Source: Ensifer sp. IC3342 (GTDB taxonomy: Bacteria; Pseudomonadota; Alphaproteobacteria; Rhizobiales; Rhizobiaceae). From it: a stretch of 64,000 bases of DNA. The position numbers and the translations under genes were made by a program. The number at the start of each line of letters is the position of its first letter. Position 1 is the stretch's first letter. Location of the stretch: NCBI RefSeq assembly GCF_020193655.1, contig NZ_JADYVE010000006.1, positions 310,001-374,000 of the forward strand, read 5' to 3'. The notes under the pieces are model-generated. The model saw only the letters and a list, made by a program, of their open reading frames with translations, made no database searches and was not told the DNA's origin. Below, piece by piece: positions 35,335-44,181 of this stretch.

Positions 35335-35437
35335 TGCATGTCGCCCGAAAGTGTGCCGCAGTTTCGGGACAACGACATGCATGAAATCAAAGACCTAAAG
35401 CGGGGCGCATGGCTGCATTGAATGCGACCGCGCTTTT
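35335..35437. repeat. Two adjacent palindromic repeats after cobT
   Basis: The first (35335-35383) has arms TGCATGTCG/CGACATGCA with an inner CCCGAAA/TTTCGGG pair. The second (about 35396-35437) runs from CTAAAGC to GCTTTTAG with GCGCAT/ATGCG inside. Both outlines recur in rhizobial intergenic regions. They may terminate cobT transcription. Confidence 0.6.
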
Positions 35438-35551
35438 AGGGGTCAGCCGATCCACGGCCCGGAACCGAGAAGGCTTCTACGCCGGTTTGAGAGCGGCAAT
35501 GCCGTTTCTGCTTGTCACGCCCTCGCATTGCTCTCCGAAGGTCCCTCTCAG

Positions 35552-36547
35552 ATGCTCCGCCGAAGTCTTGTCCTCCTCTCCCTTCTAGCATCGTCTGCGT
35601 TCGCGCAGCCGGAGCCGACGACCGAGATCGTGCCGGTTCAGAGCCGACAGATAAGGCAATTCAAAGCCGGCTCCAACGAAACGGTGTTCGGCGGACTCGA
35701 ATTCATCGGTGGCATCGAAATATCCTCGCGCAATCCGCTGTTCGGCGCGATTTCGGCGATCCGGTTCCGACCGGGCAGCGATTCCTTCGTCGCCGTTCTG
35801 GATACCGGCCACTGGGTCGAGGGGGCTGTCGTCCGCGACGATAGAGGCAGGCTTCTGGGGCTGACTGACCTGACCGTCACATCGATGATCGATGGGGACG
35901 GCGGTGCCGAGCTCGAAAAATGGAGGGTGGACTCGGAAGGATTGGCGCTGCGCGAAGGTGAGGCGATCGTCAGTTTCGAGCAATTGGCCCGCATCGAGGT
36001 CTATCCCGATCCGGGTTTCGCGCGATCTAGACCCGTCGGACATATGGTCCCGCCGTTTCCCATCGAAGAATTGCGTATCAACGGCGGCCTTGAAACGATC
36101 GCGATCGCACCAAAGAACGGTCCGCTTCACGGTGCTGCGGTCGTGGTGGCGGAACGCAGCGTCGACAAGGCGGACAACCTTCTGGCGGGCATTCTCGAGG
36201 GGCCGATGAAGGGTGCATTCACGGTCGTTCGCGAGGATCCTTATGCGGTTACCGACGGCGACTTCCTGCCAGACGGCGATCTGCTTCTTTTGGAACGCCG
36301 GTTCAATCTGGCCTCCGGCCTCGGCATGCGCATCCGCAGGATTGCCGCCGGCGACATCCGTCCGGGCGCCGCCGTCGATGGCGAGGTATTGCTCAAGGCT
36401 GACATGAGCTACCAGATCGACAATATGGAGGGGCTGGATGTCGTCGTTCGACCCGACGGCGAGATTCGCGTGATCGTCGTTTCCGATGACAACCATTCGA
36501 TTCTCGAGCGCAACCTGATGCTCGAATTCCGGCTGGTTTTGGATTGA
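35552..36547 (+). CDS. Exported esterase-like/phytase-like protein
   Basis: The 331-residue product begins with a signal peptide (MLRRSLVLLSLLASSAFA-QP) and belongs to the family described as 'esterase-like activity of phytase', a beta-propeller-like periplasmic group. Typical segments are FGGLEFIGGIEISS, FVAVLDTGHWVEG, DSEGLAL and NMEGLDVV near the end. A longer frame starting at a TTG at 35528 would mask the signal. The true activity is not established for this family. Confidence 0.8.
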   Translation: MLRRSLVLLSLLASSAFAQPEPTTEIVPVQSRQIRQFKAGSNETVFGGLEFIGGIEISSRNPLFGAISAIRFRPGSDSFVAVLDTGHWVEGAVVRDDRGRLLGLTDLTVTSMIDGDGGAELEKWRVDSEGLALREGEAIVSFEQLARIEVYPDPGFARSRPVGHMVPPFPIEELRINGGLETIAIAPKNGPLHGAAVVVAERSVDKADNLLAGILEGPMKGAFTVVREDPYAVTDGDFLPDGDLLLLERRFNLASGLGMRIRRIAAGDIRPGAAVDGEVLLKADMSYQIDNMEGLDVVVRPDGEIRVIVVSDDNHSILERNLMLEFRLVLD

Positions 36548-36641
36548 GTTAACTTAGCTCTTCGTCGAGAGCGCAGAGAGTCGCAAACGAAACGGGGCCG
36601 CATCGCGACCCTGTCAACGTCATCTCCGTTCTTCGCTGGCC

Positions 36642-37280
36642 TTATGCGGTGGCGTTGGCCGCTGGCATCGGCTTGATGACGCTCATCAGCGCTCCATAGG
36701 GCAACAGCAGTACGATGCCGCAAAGGATCTTCACCAAGAGATCGCCGAGCGCCCAGGAAATCCAGCGTTGCGTCTCTGCTGCAAGCACGCCGAGCAGGGG
36801 AGCGGCCTCAAGCGCAAAGCTGTCGTTCGGTCCGAAGAACACGAAGAGCGGAGCGAAGGCGAAGGAAAAGAACATCGCGGTGTCCAGTGCCGAGCCGATG
36901 AGAGAGCCGGCGAGCGGTGCTTGCCACCAAGTCTGGCGGCGCAGCCGGTTGAACACGGAAATGTCGAGGAGCTGACCGAACAGGAACGCCGAGCCGGAAG
37001 CGATCGCGATGCGCGGCGTCGCGAGATAGATCGAGAAAGTGACGCCGACGACAAAACCGGCGACGACCACGCGCCGCGCGATCCGTGGGCCGAAATGGCG
37101 GTTGGTGAGGTCGGTGACGAGGAAGGCGAAGGGATAGCTGAAAGCGCCCCAGGTCCACAGGTCGCCGAGGCTCATGCCGGCAATGGAGCCCGGAAGCGGG
37201 TATTGGACGAGGAAATTCGACGCCACGACCACGAAGGTCATGAGTGCGACATAGATAAAGAATATGCGGTTAATCAGCAT
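36642..37280 (-). CDS. yhhQ: Queuosine precursor transporter (YhhQ/VUT family)
   Basis: YhhQ imports queuosine precursors such as preQ0/preQ1 through the inner membrane. The 212-residue protein has about six hydrophobic helices and the family blocks ASNFLVQYPLPG, GAFSYPFAFLVTDLTNRHFGPRIAR, GSAFLFGQLLDISVFNRLR and GSALDTAMFF. It lies downstream of rpmB on the same strand, with the rpmB terminator and a possible preQ1-type leader between them. Confidence 0.92.
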   Translation of the reverse strand: MLINRIFFIYVALMTFVVVASNFLVQYPLPGSIAGMSLGDLWTWGAFSYPFAFLVTDLTNRHFGPRIARRVVVAGFVVGVTFSIYLATPRIAIASGSAFLFGQLLDISVFNRLRRQTWWQAPLAGSLIGSALDTAMFFSFAFAPLFVFFGPNDSFALEAAPLLGVLAAETQRWISWALGDLLVKILCGIVLLLPYGALMSVIKPMPAANATA

Positions 37281-37306
37281 TTTTTTATCCTGGGTGATGC
37301 CACCAG
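37278..37306 (-). promoter_or_regulatory. Candidate preQ1-I-like riboswitch before yhhQ
   Basis: Directly before and including the yhhQ start, the minus strand reads CTGG-TGG-CAT-CA-C-CCAG-GATAAAAAA-ATG. CTGG/CCAG can form stem P1. The loop CAT can pair with the ATG start codon to make the pseudoknot P2. A C sits just before the 3' strand of P1, where class I aptamers place the preQ1-pairing cytosine, and the A-rich tail fits the minor-groove strand. The linker between P2 and that C is short. The gene encodes a queuosine-precursor transporter, so regulation by preQ1 is plausible. Confidence 0.42.
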
Positions 37307-37355
37307 TTGGAGAAACCGGGACCGGGTGCTTGCCCGGAGGATGACTAGGACACGA

Positions 37356-37389
37356 GAAAAAGGCTTGCCGGACGAAGCCCGCAAGCCTT
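37356..37389 (-). terminator. Terminator after rpmB
   Basis: On the minus strand AAGGCTTGC and GCAAGCCTT (nine pairs, twelve-base loop, 37360-37389) are followed by TTTT. It lies 30 bases after the rpmB stop and separates rpmB from yhhQ. Confidence 0.8.
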
Positions 37390-37418
37390 CAAGTCTTGTC
37401 GGAAAGAGCTGGCGCCGA

Positions 37419-37709
37419 TCAGGCTGCTTCAGCGGTCTTCTTGACGATCTGGCGGCGCAACAGGCGAGCGCGCATGCTCAGCTCGTTCTCGTCGGCCTTC
37501 AGCAGAAAAGCGTCGAGGCCACCGCGGTGTTCGACCGAGCGGAGAGCGGCTGCGGAAACGCGCAGGCGGAAGCGCTGGCCGAGAGCATCGGAAATCAGCG
37601 TGACGTTGCACAGGTTCGGCAGGAACTTGCGCTTGGTCTTGTTGTTGGCATGGCTGACATTGTGGCCCGACTGGACGCCCTTGCCGGTCAATTCGCAACT
37701 ACGGGACAT
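37419..37709 (-). CDS. rpmB: 50S ribosomal protein L28
   Basis: The 96-residue protein begins [29 protein letters not shown], the L28 signature, and ends KKTAEAA, with the [17 protein letters not shown] region typical of alphaproteobacteria. L28 is a component of the large ribosomal subunit. The start at 37709 is the L28 start; the frame is open further upstream, but that part is not conserved coding. It has its own terminator. Confidence 0.96.
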   Translation of the reverse strand: MSRSCELTGKGVQSGHNVSHANNKTKRKFLPNLCNVTLISDALGQRFRLRVSAAALRSVEHRGGLDAFLLKADENELSMRARLLRRQIVKKTAEAA

Positions 37710-38075
37710 GGTACACCTATTCTCTTTATCGCCGCCGGACAATGCGGTAGCGGGCCCAGAGCCCAGGCCGCGTTCCTGTTGGCCATTATTGGAAAGTCGC
37801 GGTTCTATAGTCACAGAAGGCCTGCCAGTCAAGCCAAACACTGCGCATTCTCGAAAAACCGCAACGCGATCGCTGCCGCCGCTACAATAATCTCTGCCGA
37901 TACCCATTCCAAGCCGTTACTCACTGCGCTATTTCTCTTGAACCGCCGTGCAACGGAAAGGTGCCGCTCGTTCTCCTTTGCGGCGGCCGGATTTTGAGCA
38001 ATTGGCGCAAAAAAAGCCGCAAACCGCTTGCATCCCAGAGGATTGCAACGGCTAAGAACGACAGGGCTCTCGGGC
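37710..38075. other. Divergent intergenic region rpmB/DUF3108
   Basis: The 366 bases hold the promoters of rpmB (minus) and the DUF3108 gene (plus). Minus-strand frames are open here but lack family resemblance and a ribosome binding site, so no gene is called. I see no repeat of the RIME type. Confidence 0.4.
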
Positions 38076-38852
38076 ATGAAAAGGCGCAATGGCTTCCGGG
38101 CATCAGCATTGCTGACTGCCATGATGTTTTCCACAGCATCCCTGGCTGCGGATGTCGAGCATCAAACGGATTACAGTATTGCCCTTGCCGGCTTACCTCT
38201 GGCACGCGCCACTTTCCACACCCAACTTGTAAAGAATCGCTACACGATTTCCGGCACGCTGAATTCCGCAGGACTCGTCGACATCATCAGCCGCACGTCC
38301 GGCCAGACACGCGTTTCCGGGGTGATCGCGAATGATCATCTGCGCGCCTCGCAATATTCGATGTCCTATCGCAGTGGCAGAAAGTCACGCGCAATCAGCG
38401 TGACGTTCCGCAACGGCAATGTCGTGCGCGCGAGCATGACCCCGAAACGCAACCCGCTGCCGAAGAACTGGGTGCCGGTCACCAGCCGTGACATGCGCAA
38501 CGTGCTGGACCCGCTTTCCGGGCTGATCATTCCGGGGAAGAGCAGGGTCTGCCCCAACACGCTGCCGATCTTCGATGGCGAATCGCGGCTCGACATCAAG
38601 CTCTCGCCCAAGGGGACCCGAAGCTTCAAGACCAGAGGATTCGAGGGCGAAGTCATCGTCTGTGGCGTCCGCTTCGTTCCGAAAGCGGGGTACAGGAAGG
38701 GGCGCGAGGATGTCGAATATCTGCGCCGGCTGGAGACGATGGAGGTCTGGTTTGCAAGAGCGCCGTCCGTCGATGTTTATGCCCCGGTCTATGTCCGCAT
38801 CCCGACGAAGCTTGGTCCCGTGACCGTTTCCGCGACGCGATTCGGCGGGTGA
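38076..38852 (+). CDS. DUF3108 exported protein
   Basis: The 258-residue product has a basic start and signal peptide (MKRRNGFRASALLTAMMFSTASLA-AD) and then the DUF3108 beta-rich domain, with YSIALAGLPLARATFHTQL, a conserved VCPNTLPIFDGESRLDIKL and two cysteines in the second half. DUF3108 proteins are periplasmic or outer-membrane associated and of unknown function. The frame extends to a TTG at 38028, but the ATG at 38076 puts the signal at the N-terminus. Confidence 0.85.
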   Translation: MKRRNGFRASALLTAMMFSTASLAADVEHQTDYSIALAGLPLARATFHTQLVKNRYTISGTLNSAGLVDIISRTSGQTRVSGVIANDHLRASQYSMSYRSGRKSRAISVTFRNGNVVRASMTPKRNPLPKNWVPVTSRDMRNVLDPLSGLIIPGKSRVCPNTLPIFDGESRLDIKLSPKGTRSFKTRGFEGEVIVCGVRFVPKAGYRKGREDVEYLRRLETMEVWFARAPSVDVYAPVYVRIPTKLGPVTVSATRFGG

Positions 38853-38958
38853 TCGATCCCGAAATTTTCTTTCGTCTGTCGCGAACAGGCACTAACTATG
38901 CAATGCATGATTGATTCGACGCGGCTTTCACGCATGTGAGCCGGGCGCGGGGACAGGA

Positions 38959-39849
38959 ATGAAGTTCAAAGCAACGCTGATCGGTTTTTCCGCGATCCTG
39001 ATGTGGTCGCTGCTGGCGCTCTTTACCGCCGCTTCGGGCAAAATGCCGCCGTTCCAGCTGTCGGCGATCTGCTTTCTCATCGGTAGCTTGCCGGGAATCG
39101 TCGTGCTTGCGCTGAAGCCGGAGCGATTCGAGCTGCTGAAGCAGCCGGCCAAGGTCTGGATCACCGGCATTGCCGGGCTTTTCGGCTACCACTTTCTCTA
39201 TTTCACCGCGCTTCGCAACGCTCCGGCCGTCGAAGCGGGCCTGATCGCTTATCTCTGGCCGCTGCTGATCGTGGTCGGCTCGGCGCTGCTGCCAGGCGAG
39301 AAGCTTCGCTGGTATCACATCGCCGGCGCGCTCGCGGGACTAGGTGGCACGATCCTGATCGTCGCCCGCAACGGCATCGCCTTCGACGGGGCCTACACGC
39401 TCGGTTACGGCGCGGCATTTCTCTGCGCTTTCACATGGTCGGGCTATTCCTTGCTCACGCGCCGCTTCGACGCCGTTTCGACCGATGTCGTCACCGGTTT
39501 CTGCCTTGCAACGTCCGTTCTTTCCTTCCTCTGCCACCTCGGTCTCGAAACGACGATCTGGCCGCAGACAGCTTTCGAGTGGCTCGCGGTCGCCGGCCTT
39601 GGCCTCTTGCCGGTCGGGGCTGCTTTCTATGCCTGGGACTTCGGCGTGAAGAATGGAGACATTCAGCTCCTCGGCGTGGCAAGTTATGCCGCACCGGTTT
39701 TCTCGACGCTGATCCTGGTTCTGTTCGGCTTTGCCGACCCCTCCTGGCGTATTGCCGCCGCCTGCCTGCTCGTGAGCGGCGGTGCCGTGCTGGCGGCGAG
39801 GGACATGATCTTTCGCAAGAGGAGCGCTGCACCGCAGCCGGCGGGGTAG
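38959..39849 (+). CDS. EamA-family exporter (YddG-like)
   Basis: The 296-residue protein has ten hydrophobic segments in two EamA halves, as usual for drug/metabolite transporters. The sequence around FTAASGKMPPFQLSAICFLIG and YFTALRNAPAVEAGLIAYLWPLLIV resembles the YddG aromatic amino acid exporter group. The ATG at 38959 follows an ACAGGA site. The substrate cannot be assigned firmly. Confidence 0.85.
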   Translation: MKFKATLIGFSAILMWSLLALFTAASGKMPPFQLSAICFLIGSLPGIVVLALKPERFELLKQPAKVWITGIAGLFGYHFLYFTALRNAPAVEAGLIAYLWPLLIVVGSALLPGEKLRWYHIAGALAGLGGTILIVARNGIAFDGAYTLGYGAAFLCAFTWSGYSLLTRRFDAVSTDVVTGFCLATSVLSFLCHLGLETTIWPQTAFEWLAVAGLGLLPVGAAFYAWDFGVKNGDIQLLGVASYAAPVFSTLILVLFGFADPSWRIAAACLLVSGGAVLAARDMIFRKRSAAPQPAG

Positions 39850-39852
39850 GCG

Positions 39853-40296
39853 TCAGTTCTCCGGCGGCCGCCAGTCGGTTGCCGCCATCTCGAATGCGGA
39901 GAAATCGAAGCCCGGCGCCACGGTGCAGCCGACCAGCGTCCAGTCTCCGAGCGAGGCGGCCGACTGCCACCAATTGGCGGGAACGACGTGCTGCGGCCTT
40001 TCGCCCTCAAGCAGACCCGAGCCAAGGCGGAAGCGTGAGGCCGGCTTGCCCGGCTCAGCGATGCTGAGTTCGAGAGGGGCGCCCGCATAGTAGTGCCAGA
40101 TCTCGGCCGCGTCGCGGACGCGATGCCAGCGCGAGCGCTCGCCCTTTTCGAGCAGGTAGTAGATCGCCGTCGAATGGCTGCGCGGCGCGCCACGGTCATC
40201 GCGGAAGGTCTCCACATACCAGCCGCCTTCCGGATGCCTCGCCAATCCAAGCGCGTCGACGATTGCGGTCGGCGTGAGATGCCGCGAGACATCCAT
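39853..40296 (-). CDS. DUF985 cupin protein
   Basis: The 147-residue protein matches the DUF985 cupin family. Features include LARHPEGGWYVETFR, STAIYYLLEKGERSRWHRVRDAAEIWHYYAG, which contains the metal-binding His/Glu, and VVPANWWQSA. Related proteins include plant and yeast members of unknown function. Its ATG overlaps the gloB stop by one base, so the two genes form an operon. Confidence 0.88.
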   Translation of the reverse strand: MDVSRHLTPTAIVDALGLARHPEGGWYVETFRDDRGAPRSHSTAIYYLLEKGERSRWHRVRDAAEIWHYYAGAPLELSIAEPGKPASRFRLGSGLLEGERPQHVVPANWWQSAASLGDWTLVGCTVAPGFDFSAFEMAATDWRPPEN

Positions 40297-41066
40297 CAGA
40301 AATTATCCTTGCGCTTGCGGATCTCTGCAAACACTTCCGCGTCGCTAGCTCTCTCCATGCCGAGATGCTTGCGGATTTTCTGGTCGCCCGCGCGAAGGAA
40401 CGGGTTGGTCCGCTTTTCCAGGCCGATCGTCGTTGGCGCGGTGAACCCGCCGTCCGACCGCGTCTCCTCGATTTCGGCGGCACGCGCCTTGAGGGCTGCG
40501 TTTTCGGGATCGATCGTCACGGCGAAATGCGCATTGCTGAGCGTGTACTCGTGGCCAAAATAAACGGACGTGTCGTCCGGGAGCGCCATCAGCCGGTTAA
40601 GCGATTGCCACATGGTCTCGGCAGTTCCTTCGAACAGCCGCCCGCAGCCGAGCGCAAACAGCGTGTCCGCAGCGAACAACAACTTATCCTTCGGGAAATG
40701 GAAGCAGATGTGGCCCGCCGTATGCCCCGGTGTTTCGATGACCTCGACCGGATGTCCGGCAAAATCGAAGTGGTCCCCTTGGCCGACGCTTTTGTCGATG
40801 CCGGGAATCTTCGATGCCTCGCCTTTTGGCCCGATGATCGTGACGCCGAAGCGTTCCTTGAGGCTGACATTCGCCGCCACGTGGTCGCCGTGGTGGTGGG
40901 TCGTCAGGATATGCGTGAGGCGCCAGCCCCGTCGCTCCAGGGTGTCGAGAATCGGTCTTTCTTCCGGAGCATCGATCGATGCCGTCGCACCGCTTGCCGG
41001 ATCATGGAGAAGCACACCAAAATTATCGGTGCGGCAGAGGAAGAGGTCGAGTTCGAGCGCGGCCAT
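40296..41066 (-). CDS. gloB: Hydroxyacylglutathione hydrolase (glyoxalase II)
   Basis: GloB hydrolyses S-D-lactoylglutathione in methylglyoxal detoxification. The 256-residue metallo-beta-lactamase-fold protein has THHHGDH at 56-62, [37 protein letters not shown] and the C-terminal NPFLRAG substrate-binding segment. It is divergent from the methyltransferase gene at 41177. Confidence 0.93.
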   Translation of the reverse strand: MAALELDLFLCRTDNFGVLLHDPASGATASIDAPEERPILDTLERRGWRLTHILTTHHHGDHVAANVSLKERFGVTIIGPKGEASKIPGIDKSVGQGDHFDFAGHPVEVIETPGHTAGHICFHFPKDKLLFAADTLFALGCGRLFEGTAETMWQSLNRLMALPDDTSVYFGHEYTLSNAHFAVTIDPENAALKARAAEIEETRSDGGFTAPTTIGLEKRTNPFLRAGDQKIRKHLGMERASDAEVFAEIRKRKDNF

Positions 41067-41176
41067 GATGAGGTCCTCCGATCGGGCGTGACGCGGGATG
41101 CGGGCGAAACTGCGTCCACCCCGCTCCAGCCGAATGTAGCGAGGCTCGCCTTGAAGTCTACCGTTCCAAAGCTAAC

Positions 41177-41947
41177 ATGTTGGCCATGCACACGGATATC
41201 GTCGACCTTCGCCAATTTTATCATTCCGAGCTGGGCCGGATGGCGGAGCATTCCGTCAGCATGGCGCTCTCCTCGGTCTGGGCGCGCTTGCCTGAGGAGC
41301 GGCTGGTCGGGCTCGGCTATGCCGTGCCGTATCTCGAGCGTTTCCGTGCCGATACGGAGCGGACCTTCGCCTTCATGCCAGCCGGGCAGGGCGCGGTGAA
41401 CTGGCCCGTCGCGGAGTCGTCCTCGACGGCGCTGGTCTTCGACGAGGAACTGCCATTGCCCGACGCTTCGATCGATCGTGTGCTGATGGTTCATTCCCTG
41501 GAATTCGCCGAAAGCCCACGCGAAACGATGAAGGAGATTTGGCGCGTTCTTGCCCCCGGCGGCCGGCTGGTCATCGTCGTGCCGAATCGCCGCGGCGTTT
41601 GGGCGCGGATGGAGCACACCCCCTTCGGTTCGGGGCGACCCTATTCGCGTGGTCAGTTGACGGCGCTACTCCGCGAGACGAATTTCACACCGGGCGCCAC
41701 CTCCGAGGCGCTGTTCTTTCCGCCGTCCAAGCGCAAAATCGTCCTTCGCCTGCGACACAGCCTGGAGCGGTTCGGCCGTTCGTTTTGGCCGGTATTTTCC
41801 GGGGTGATTATCGTCGAGGCGCAAAAGCGACTCTACCAGGGGCTCCCGGTGGCTGTCCGCGCTTCGCGCCGCGTCTTCGTTCCGGTGTTGGCACCGCATG
41901 GCGTGCCAAGCACGCGCAATCGGTTACCTAAGGTCAAAGGGCCATAA
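41177..41947 (+). CDS. SAM-dependent methyltransferase
   Basis: The 256-residue protein has a class I methyltransferase pattern. After an N-terminal helix there is [22 protein letters not shown], the post-motif II region, then [21 protein letters not shown], typical of Methyltransf_11. The first glycine-rich motif is weak. Such genes are found beside gloB in rhizobia. The substrate is unknown. Confidence 0.82.
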   Translation: MLAMHTDIVDLRQFYHSELGRMAEHSVSMALSSVWARLPEERLVGLGYAVPYLERFRADTERTFAFMPAGQGAVNWPVAESSSTALVFDEELPLPDASIDRVLMVHSLEFAESPRETMKEIWRVLAPGGRLVIVVPNRRGVWARMEHTPFGSGRPYSRGQLTALLRETNFTPGATSEALFFPPSKRKIVLRLRHSLERFGRSFWPVFSGVIIVEAQKRLYQGLPVAVRASRRVFVPVLAPHGVPSTRNRLPKVKGP

Positions 41948-42027
41948 GTCGAAGCTTGCCGCACTCGACAAATTTCGTCTGCCCGGCTATTGGCTTTGCC
42001 ACATTTCCTCCCGTGAAAGCCGATCCG

Positions 42028-43134
42028 ATGAACCTTGTTTCAAAGAGCCCGCAGCCGCGTCCCGGAATTCTGGACATTGCCGCCTATGTGCCAGGCAAGG
42101 AACATGCGCCGGGTGTTGCCAAGGTCCACAAGCTTTCGTCTAACGAGACGCCGCTCGGCCCAAGCCCGAGCGCGATCGAGGCGTTCCAGAAGGCGGCTTT
42201 CGCTCTCGAACGTTATCCGGACGGCCAGGCGAACGCGCTCAAGGATGCAATCGCTGCGGTTCACGGCCTCAATCCGGCCAATATCGTTTGCGGCAATGGT
42301 TCCGACGAGCTGCTCGGGCTCCTTTGCCACACCTATCTAGGCCCAGGCGACGAGGGGATCATTACTGAGCACGGCTTCCTCGTCTACAAGATCCAGATCA
42401 TGGCGGCGGGCGCCACAGCGGTTACGGTCAAGGAAAAGGACGCACGTGTCGATGTCGACGCGATCCTCGCAGCAGTGACAGAGCGGACGAAGATCGTCTT
42501 CATCGCCAATCCGGCCAACCCGACAGGCACTTACATTCCCGTGGACGAGGTCCGCCGGCTGCACGCGGGCCTTCCCGCCGGCGTGTTGCTGGTGCTCGAC
42601 GCTGCCTATGCGGAATATGTCCGGCGCAACGACTATGAGGCGGGCCTCGAACTGGTGTCGGCCAATCGCAATGTCGTGATGACGCGGACGTTCTCGAAGA
42701 TCTACGGGCTCGCCGGGCTTCGCATCGGCTGGATGTTTGCCCCGCGTGAGATCGTGGACGCGGTGGACCGTGTACGTGGTCCGTTCAACCTCAATGCCCC
42801 GGCGATCGCCGCCGGCGCGGCAGCGATCCGCGACCAGGCCTTCGTTGCCGCCGCGGTCGATCACAATCTTGCCTGGCTCGCGAAAGTCACCGCGGCCTTG
42901 CAGGAAGTTGGCCTGCGGGTGACGCCTTCGGTCACCAACTTCGTGCTGATCCATTTTCCGGAGACGGGTAGGAAATCGGCGGAGGAGGCAGATGCGTTCC
43001 TGACGGCTCGCGGCTTCATCCTGCGCGCCGTGCGCGCTTACGGTTTTCCCAATGCTCTGCGCATGACAATCGGTTCCGAGGAAGCGAACGAAGGCGTCAT
43101 CGCCGCACTGACTGAATTCATGGGGCAAGAATAA
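42028..43134 (+). CDS. hisC: Histidinol-phosphate aminotransferase
   Basis: HisC converts imidazole-acetol phosphate to histidinol phosphate with PLP, and many homologues also act on aromatic keto acids. The 368-residue protein shows [40 protein letters not shown] and the PLP lysine in [17 protein letters not shown]. The stop overlaps the tyrC start by one base (TAATG). That coupling with prephenate dehydrogenase suggests it supplies tyrosine and phenylalanine in addition to histidine. The ATG at 42028 is preferred to a longer TTG-initiated frame. Confidence 0.92.
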   Translation: MNLVSKSPQPRPGILDIAAYVPGKEHAPGVAKVHKLSSNETPLGPSPSAIEAFQKAAFALERYPDGQANALKDAIAAVHGLNPANIVCGNGSDELLGLLCHTYLGPGDEGIITEHGFLVYKIQIMAAGATAVTVKEKDARVDVDAILAAVTERTKIVFIANPANPTGTYIPVDEVRRLHAGLPAGVLLVLDAAYAEYVRRNDYEAGLELVSANRNVVMTRTFSKIYGLAGLRIGWMFAPREIVDAVDRVRGPFNLNAPAIAAGAAAIRDQAFVAAAVDHNLAWLAKVTAALQEVGLRVTPSVTNFVLIHFPETGRKSAEEADAFLTARGFILRAVRAYGFPNALRMTIGSEEANEGVIAALTEFMGQE

Positions 43135-44057
43135 TGGCTCAACAGTTCGAAACGATCGCCCTCGTCGGCATTGGCCTGATCGGATCGTCGATTGCCCGGG
43201 AAATCCGCGAGAAGCAGCTTGCCGGCACGCTCGTCGTTTCGACGCGCAGTGCGGCGACACTCACCCGGGCTGAGCAGCTCGGGCTCGGCGACCGCTATAT
43301 GCTTTCGGCGGCCGAGGCGGTCAAGAACGCCGATCTCGTTGTCGTTTCGGTGCCGGTAGGCGCTTCCGGCGCCGTTGCCGCGGAAATCGCCGCGCATCTG
43401 AAACCCGGCGCGATCGTTACCGATGTCGGTTCCACAAAGGGTTCGGTTATCGCGCAGATGGCACCGCATCTTCCCGACACGGTCCATTTCATCCCTGGCC
43501 ACCCGATCGCGGGCACCGAGCACTCCGGCCCCGACGCCGGCTTCGTCGGGCTTTTCCGCGGACGCTGGTGCATCCTGACGCCGCCCGCCGGCGCCGACGA
43601 CGAGGCCGTCGCAAAGCTCAGGCTGTTCTGGGAGACGATGGGCTCGATGGTCGACGAGATGGATCCGGAGCACCACGACAAGGTGCTGGCGATCGTGTCG
43701 CACGTTCCGCACATCATTGCCTACAACATCGTCGGCACGGCAGATGACCTGGAAACGGTCACCGAGTCCGAGGTCATCAAATATTCGGCGTCGGGCTTCC
43801 GCGACTTCACGCGCCTCGCAGCCTCGGACCCGACCATGTGGCGTGACGTCTGCCTGCACAACAAAGATGCGATCCTCGAAATGCTCGCCCGCTTTTCCGA
43901 GGACCTTGCCTATCTGCAGCGAGCGATCCGCTGGGGCGACGGCGACAAGCTGTTCGACCTCTTCACCCGCACGCGGGCAATCCGCCGCTCGATCATCCAG
44001 GCGGGCCAGGACACGGCCATGCCGGACTTCGGCCGGCACGCCATGGACCCCAAATAG
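43134..44057 (+). CDS. tyrC: Prephenate/arogenate dehydrogenase
   Basis: The enzyme oxidatively decarboxylates prephenate or arogenate in tyrosine synthesis. The 307-residue protein has the NAD-binding VGIGLIGSS at 11-19, DVGSTKGSVI, PGHPIAGTEHSGPDAG with the catalytic His, and SHVPHIIAYN. It is co-translated with hisC. A RIME element follows the stop. Confidence 0.92.
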   Translation: MAQQFETIALVGIGLIGSSIAREIREKQLAGTLVVSTRSAATLTRAEQLGLGDRYMLSAAEAVKNADLVVVSVPVGASGAVAAEIAAHLKPGAIVTDVGSTKGSVIAQMAPHLPDTVHFIPGHPIAGTEHSGPDAGFVGLFRGRWCILTPPAGADDEAVAKLRLFWETMGSMVDEMDPEHHDKVLAIVSHVPHIIAYNIVGTADDLETVTESEVIKYSASGFRDFTRLAASDPTMWRDVCLHNKDAILEMLARFSEDLAYLQRAIRWGDGDKLFDLFTRTRAIRRSIIQAGQDTAMPDFGRHAMDPK

Positions 44058-44070
44058 TCGATACTGCGCT

Positions 44071-44175
44071 TACAGCGTCGCACGTCTTATCAGACGCGCA
44101 AAGGACGCCGTAACACGTTGAATTGCTGCATGTTTTATCCTTAGATCGGCTACGATCCAAGGAAACATGCAGTAG
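44071..44175 (+). repeat. RIME-like repeat, copy 2
   Basis: It starts TACAGCGTCGCACGTC and ends CATGCAGTAG, with both palindromes present. It lies between the convergent tyrC and DUF2125 genes and could serve both as terminator. Confidence 0.78.
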
Positions 44176-44181
44176 GGCTCT

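Noticed and set aside
37829-38134. Minus-strand frame of about 100 codons upstream of rpmB
   Set aside because: It overlaps the start of the DUF3108 gene antisense, and its start context and composition give no support.
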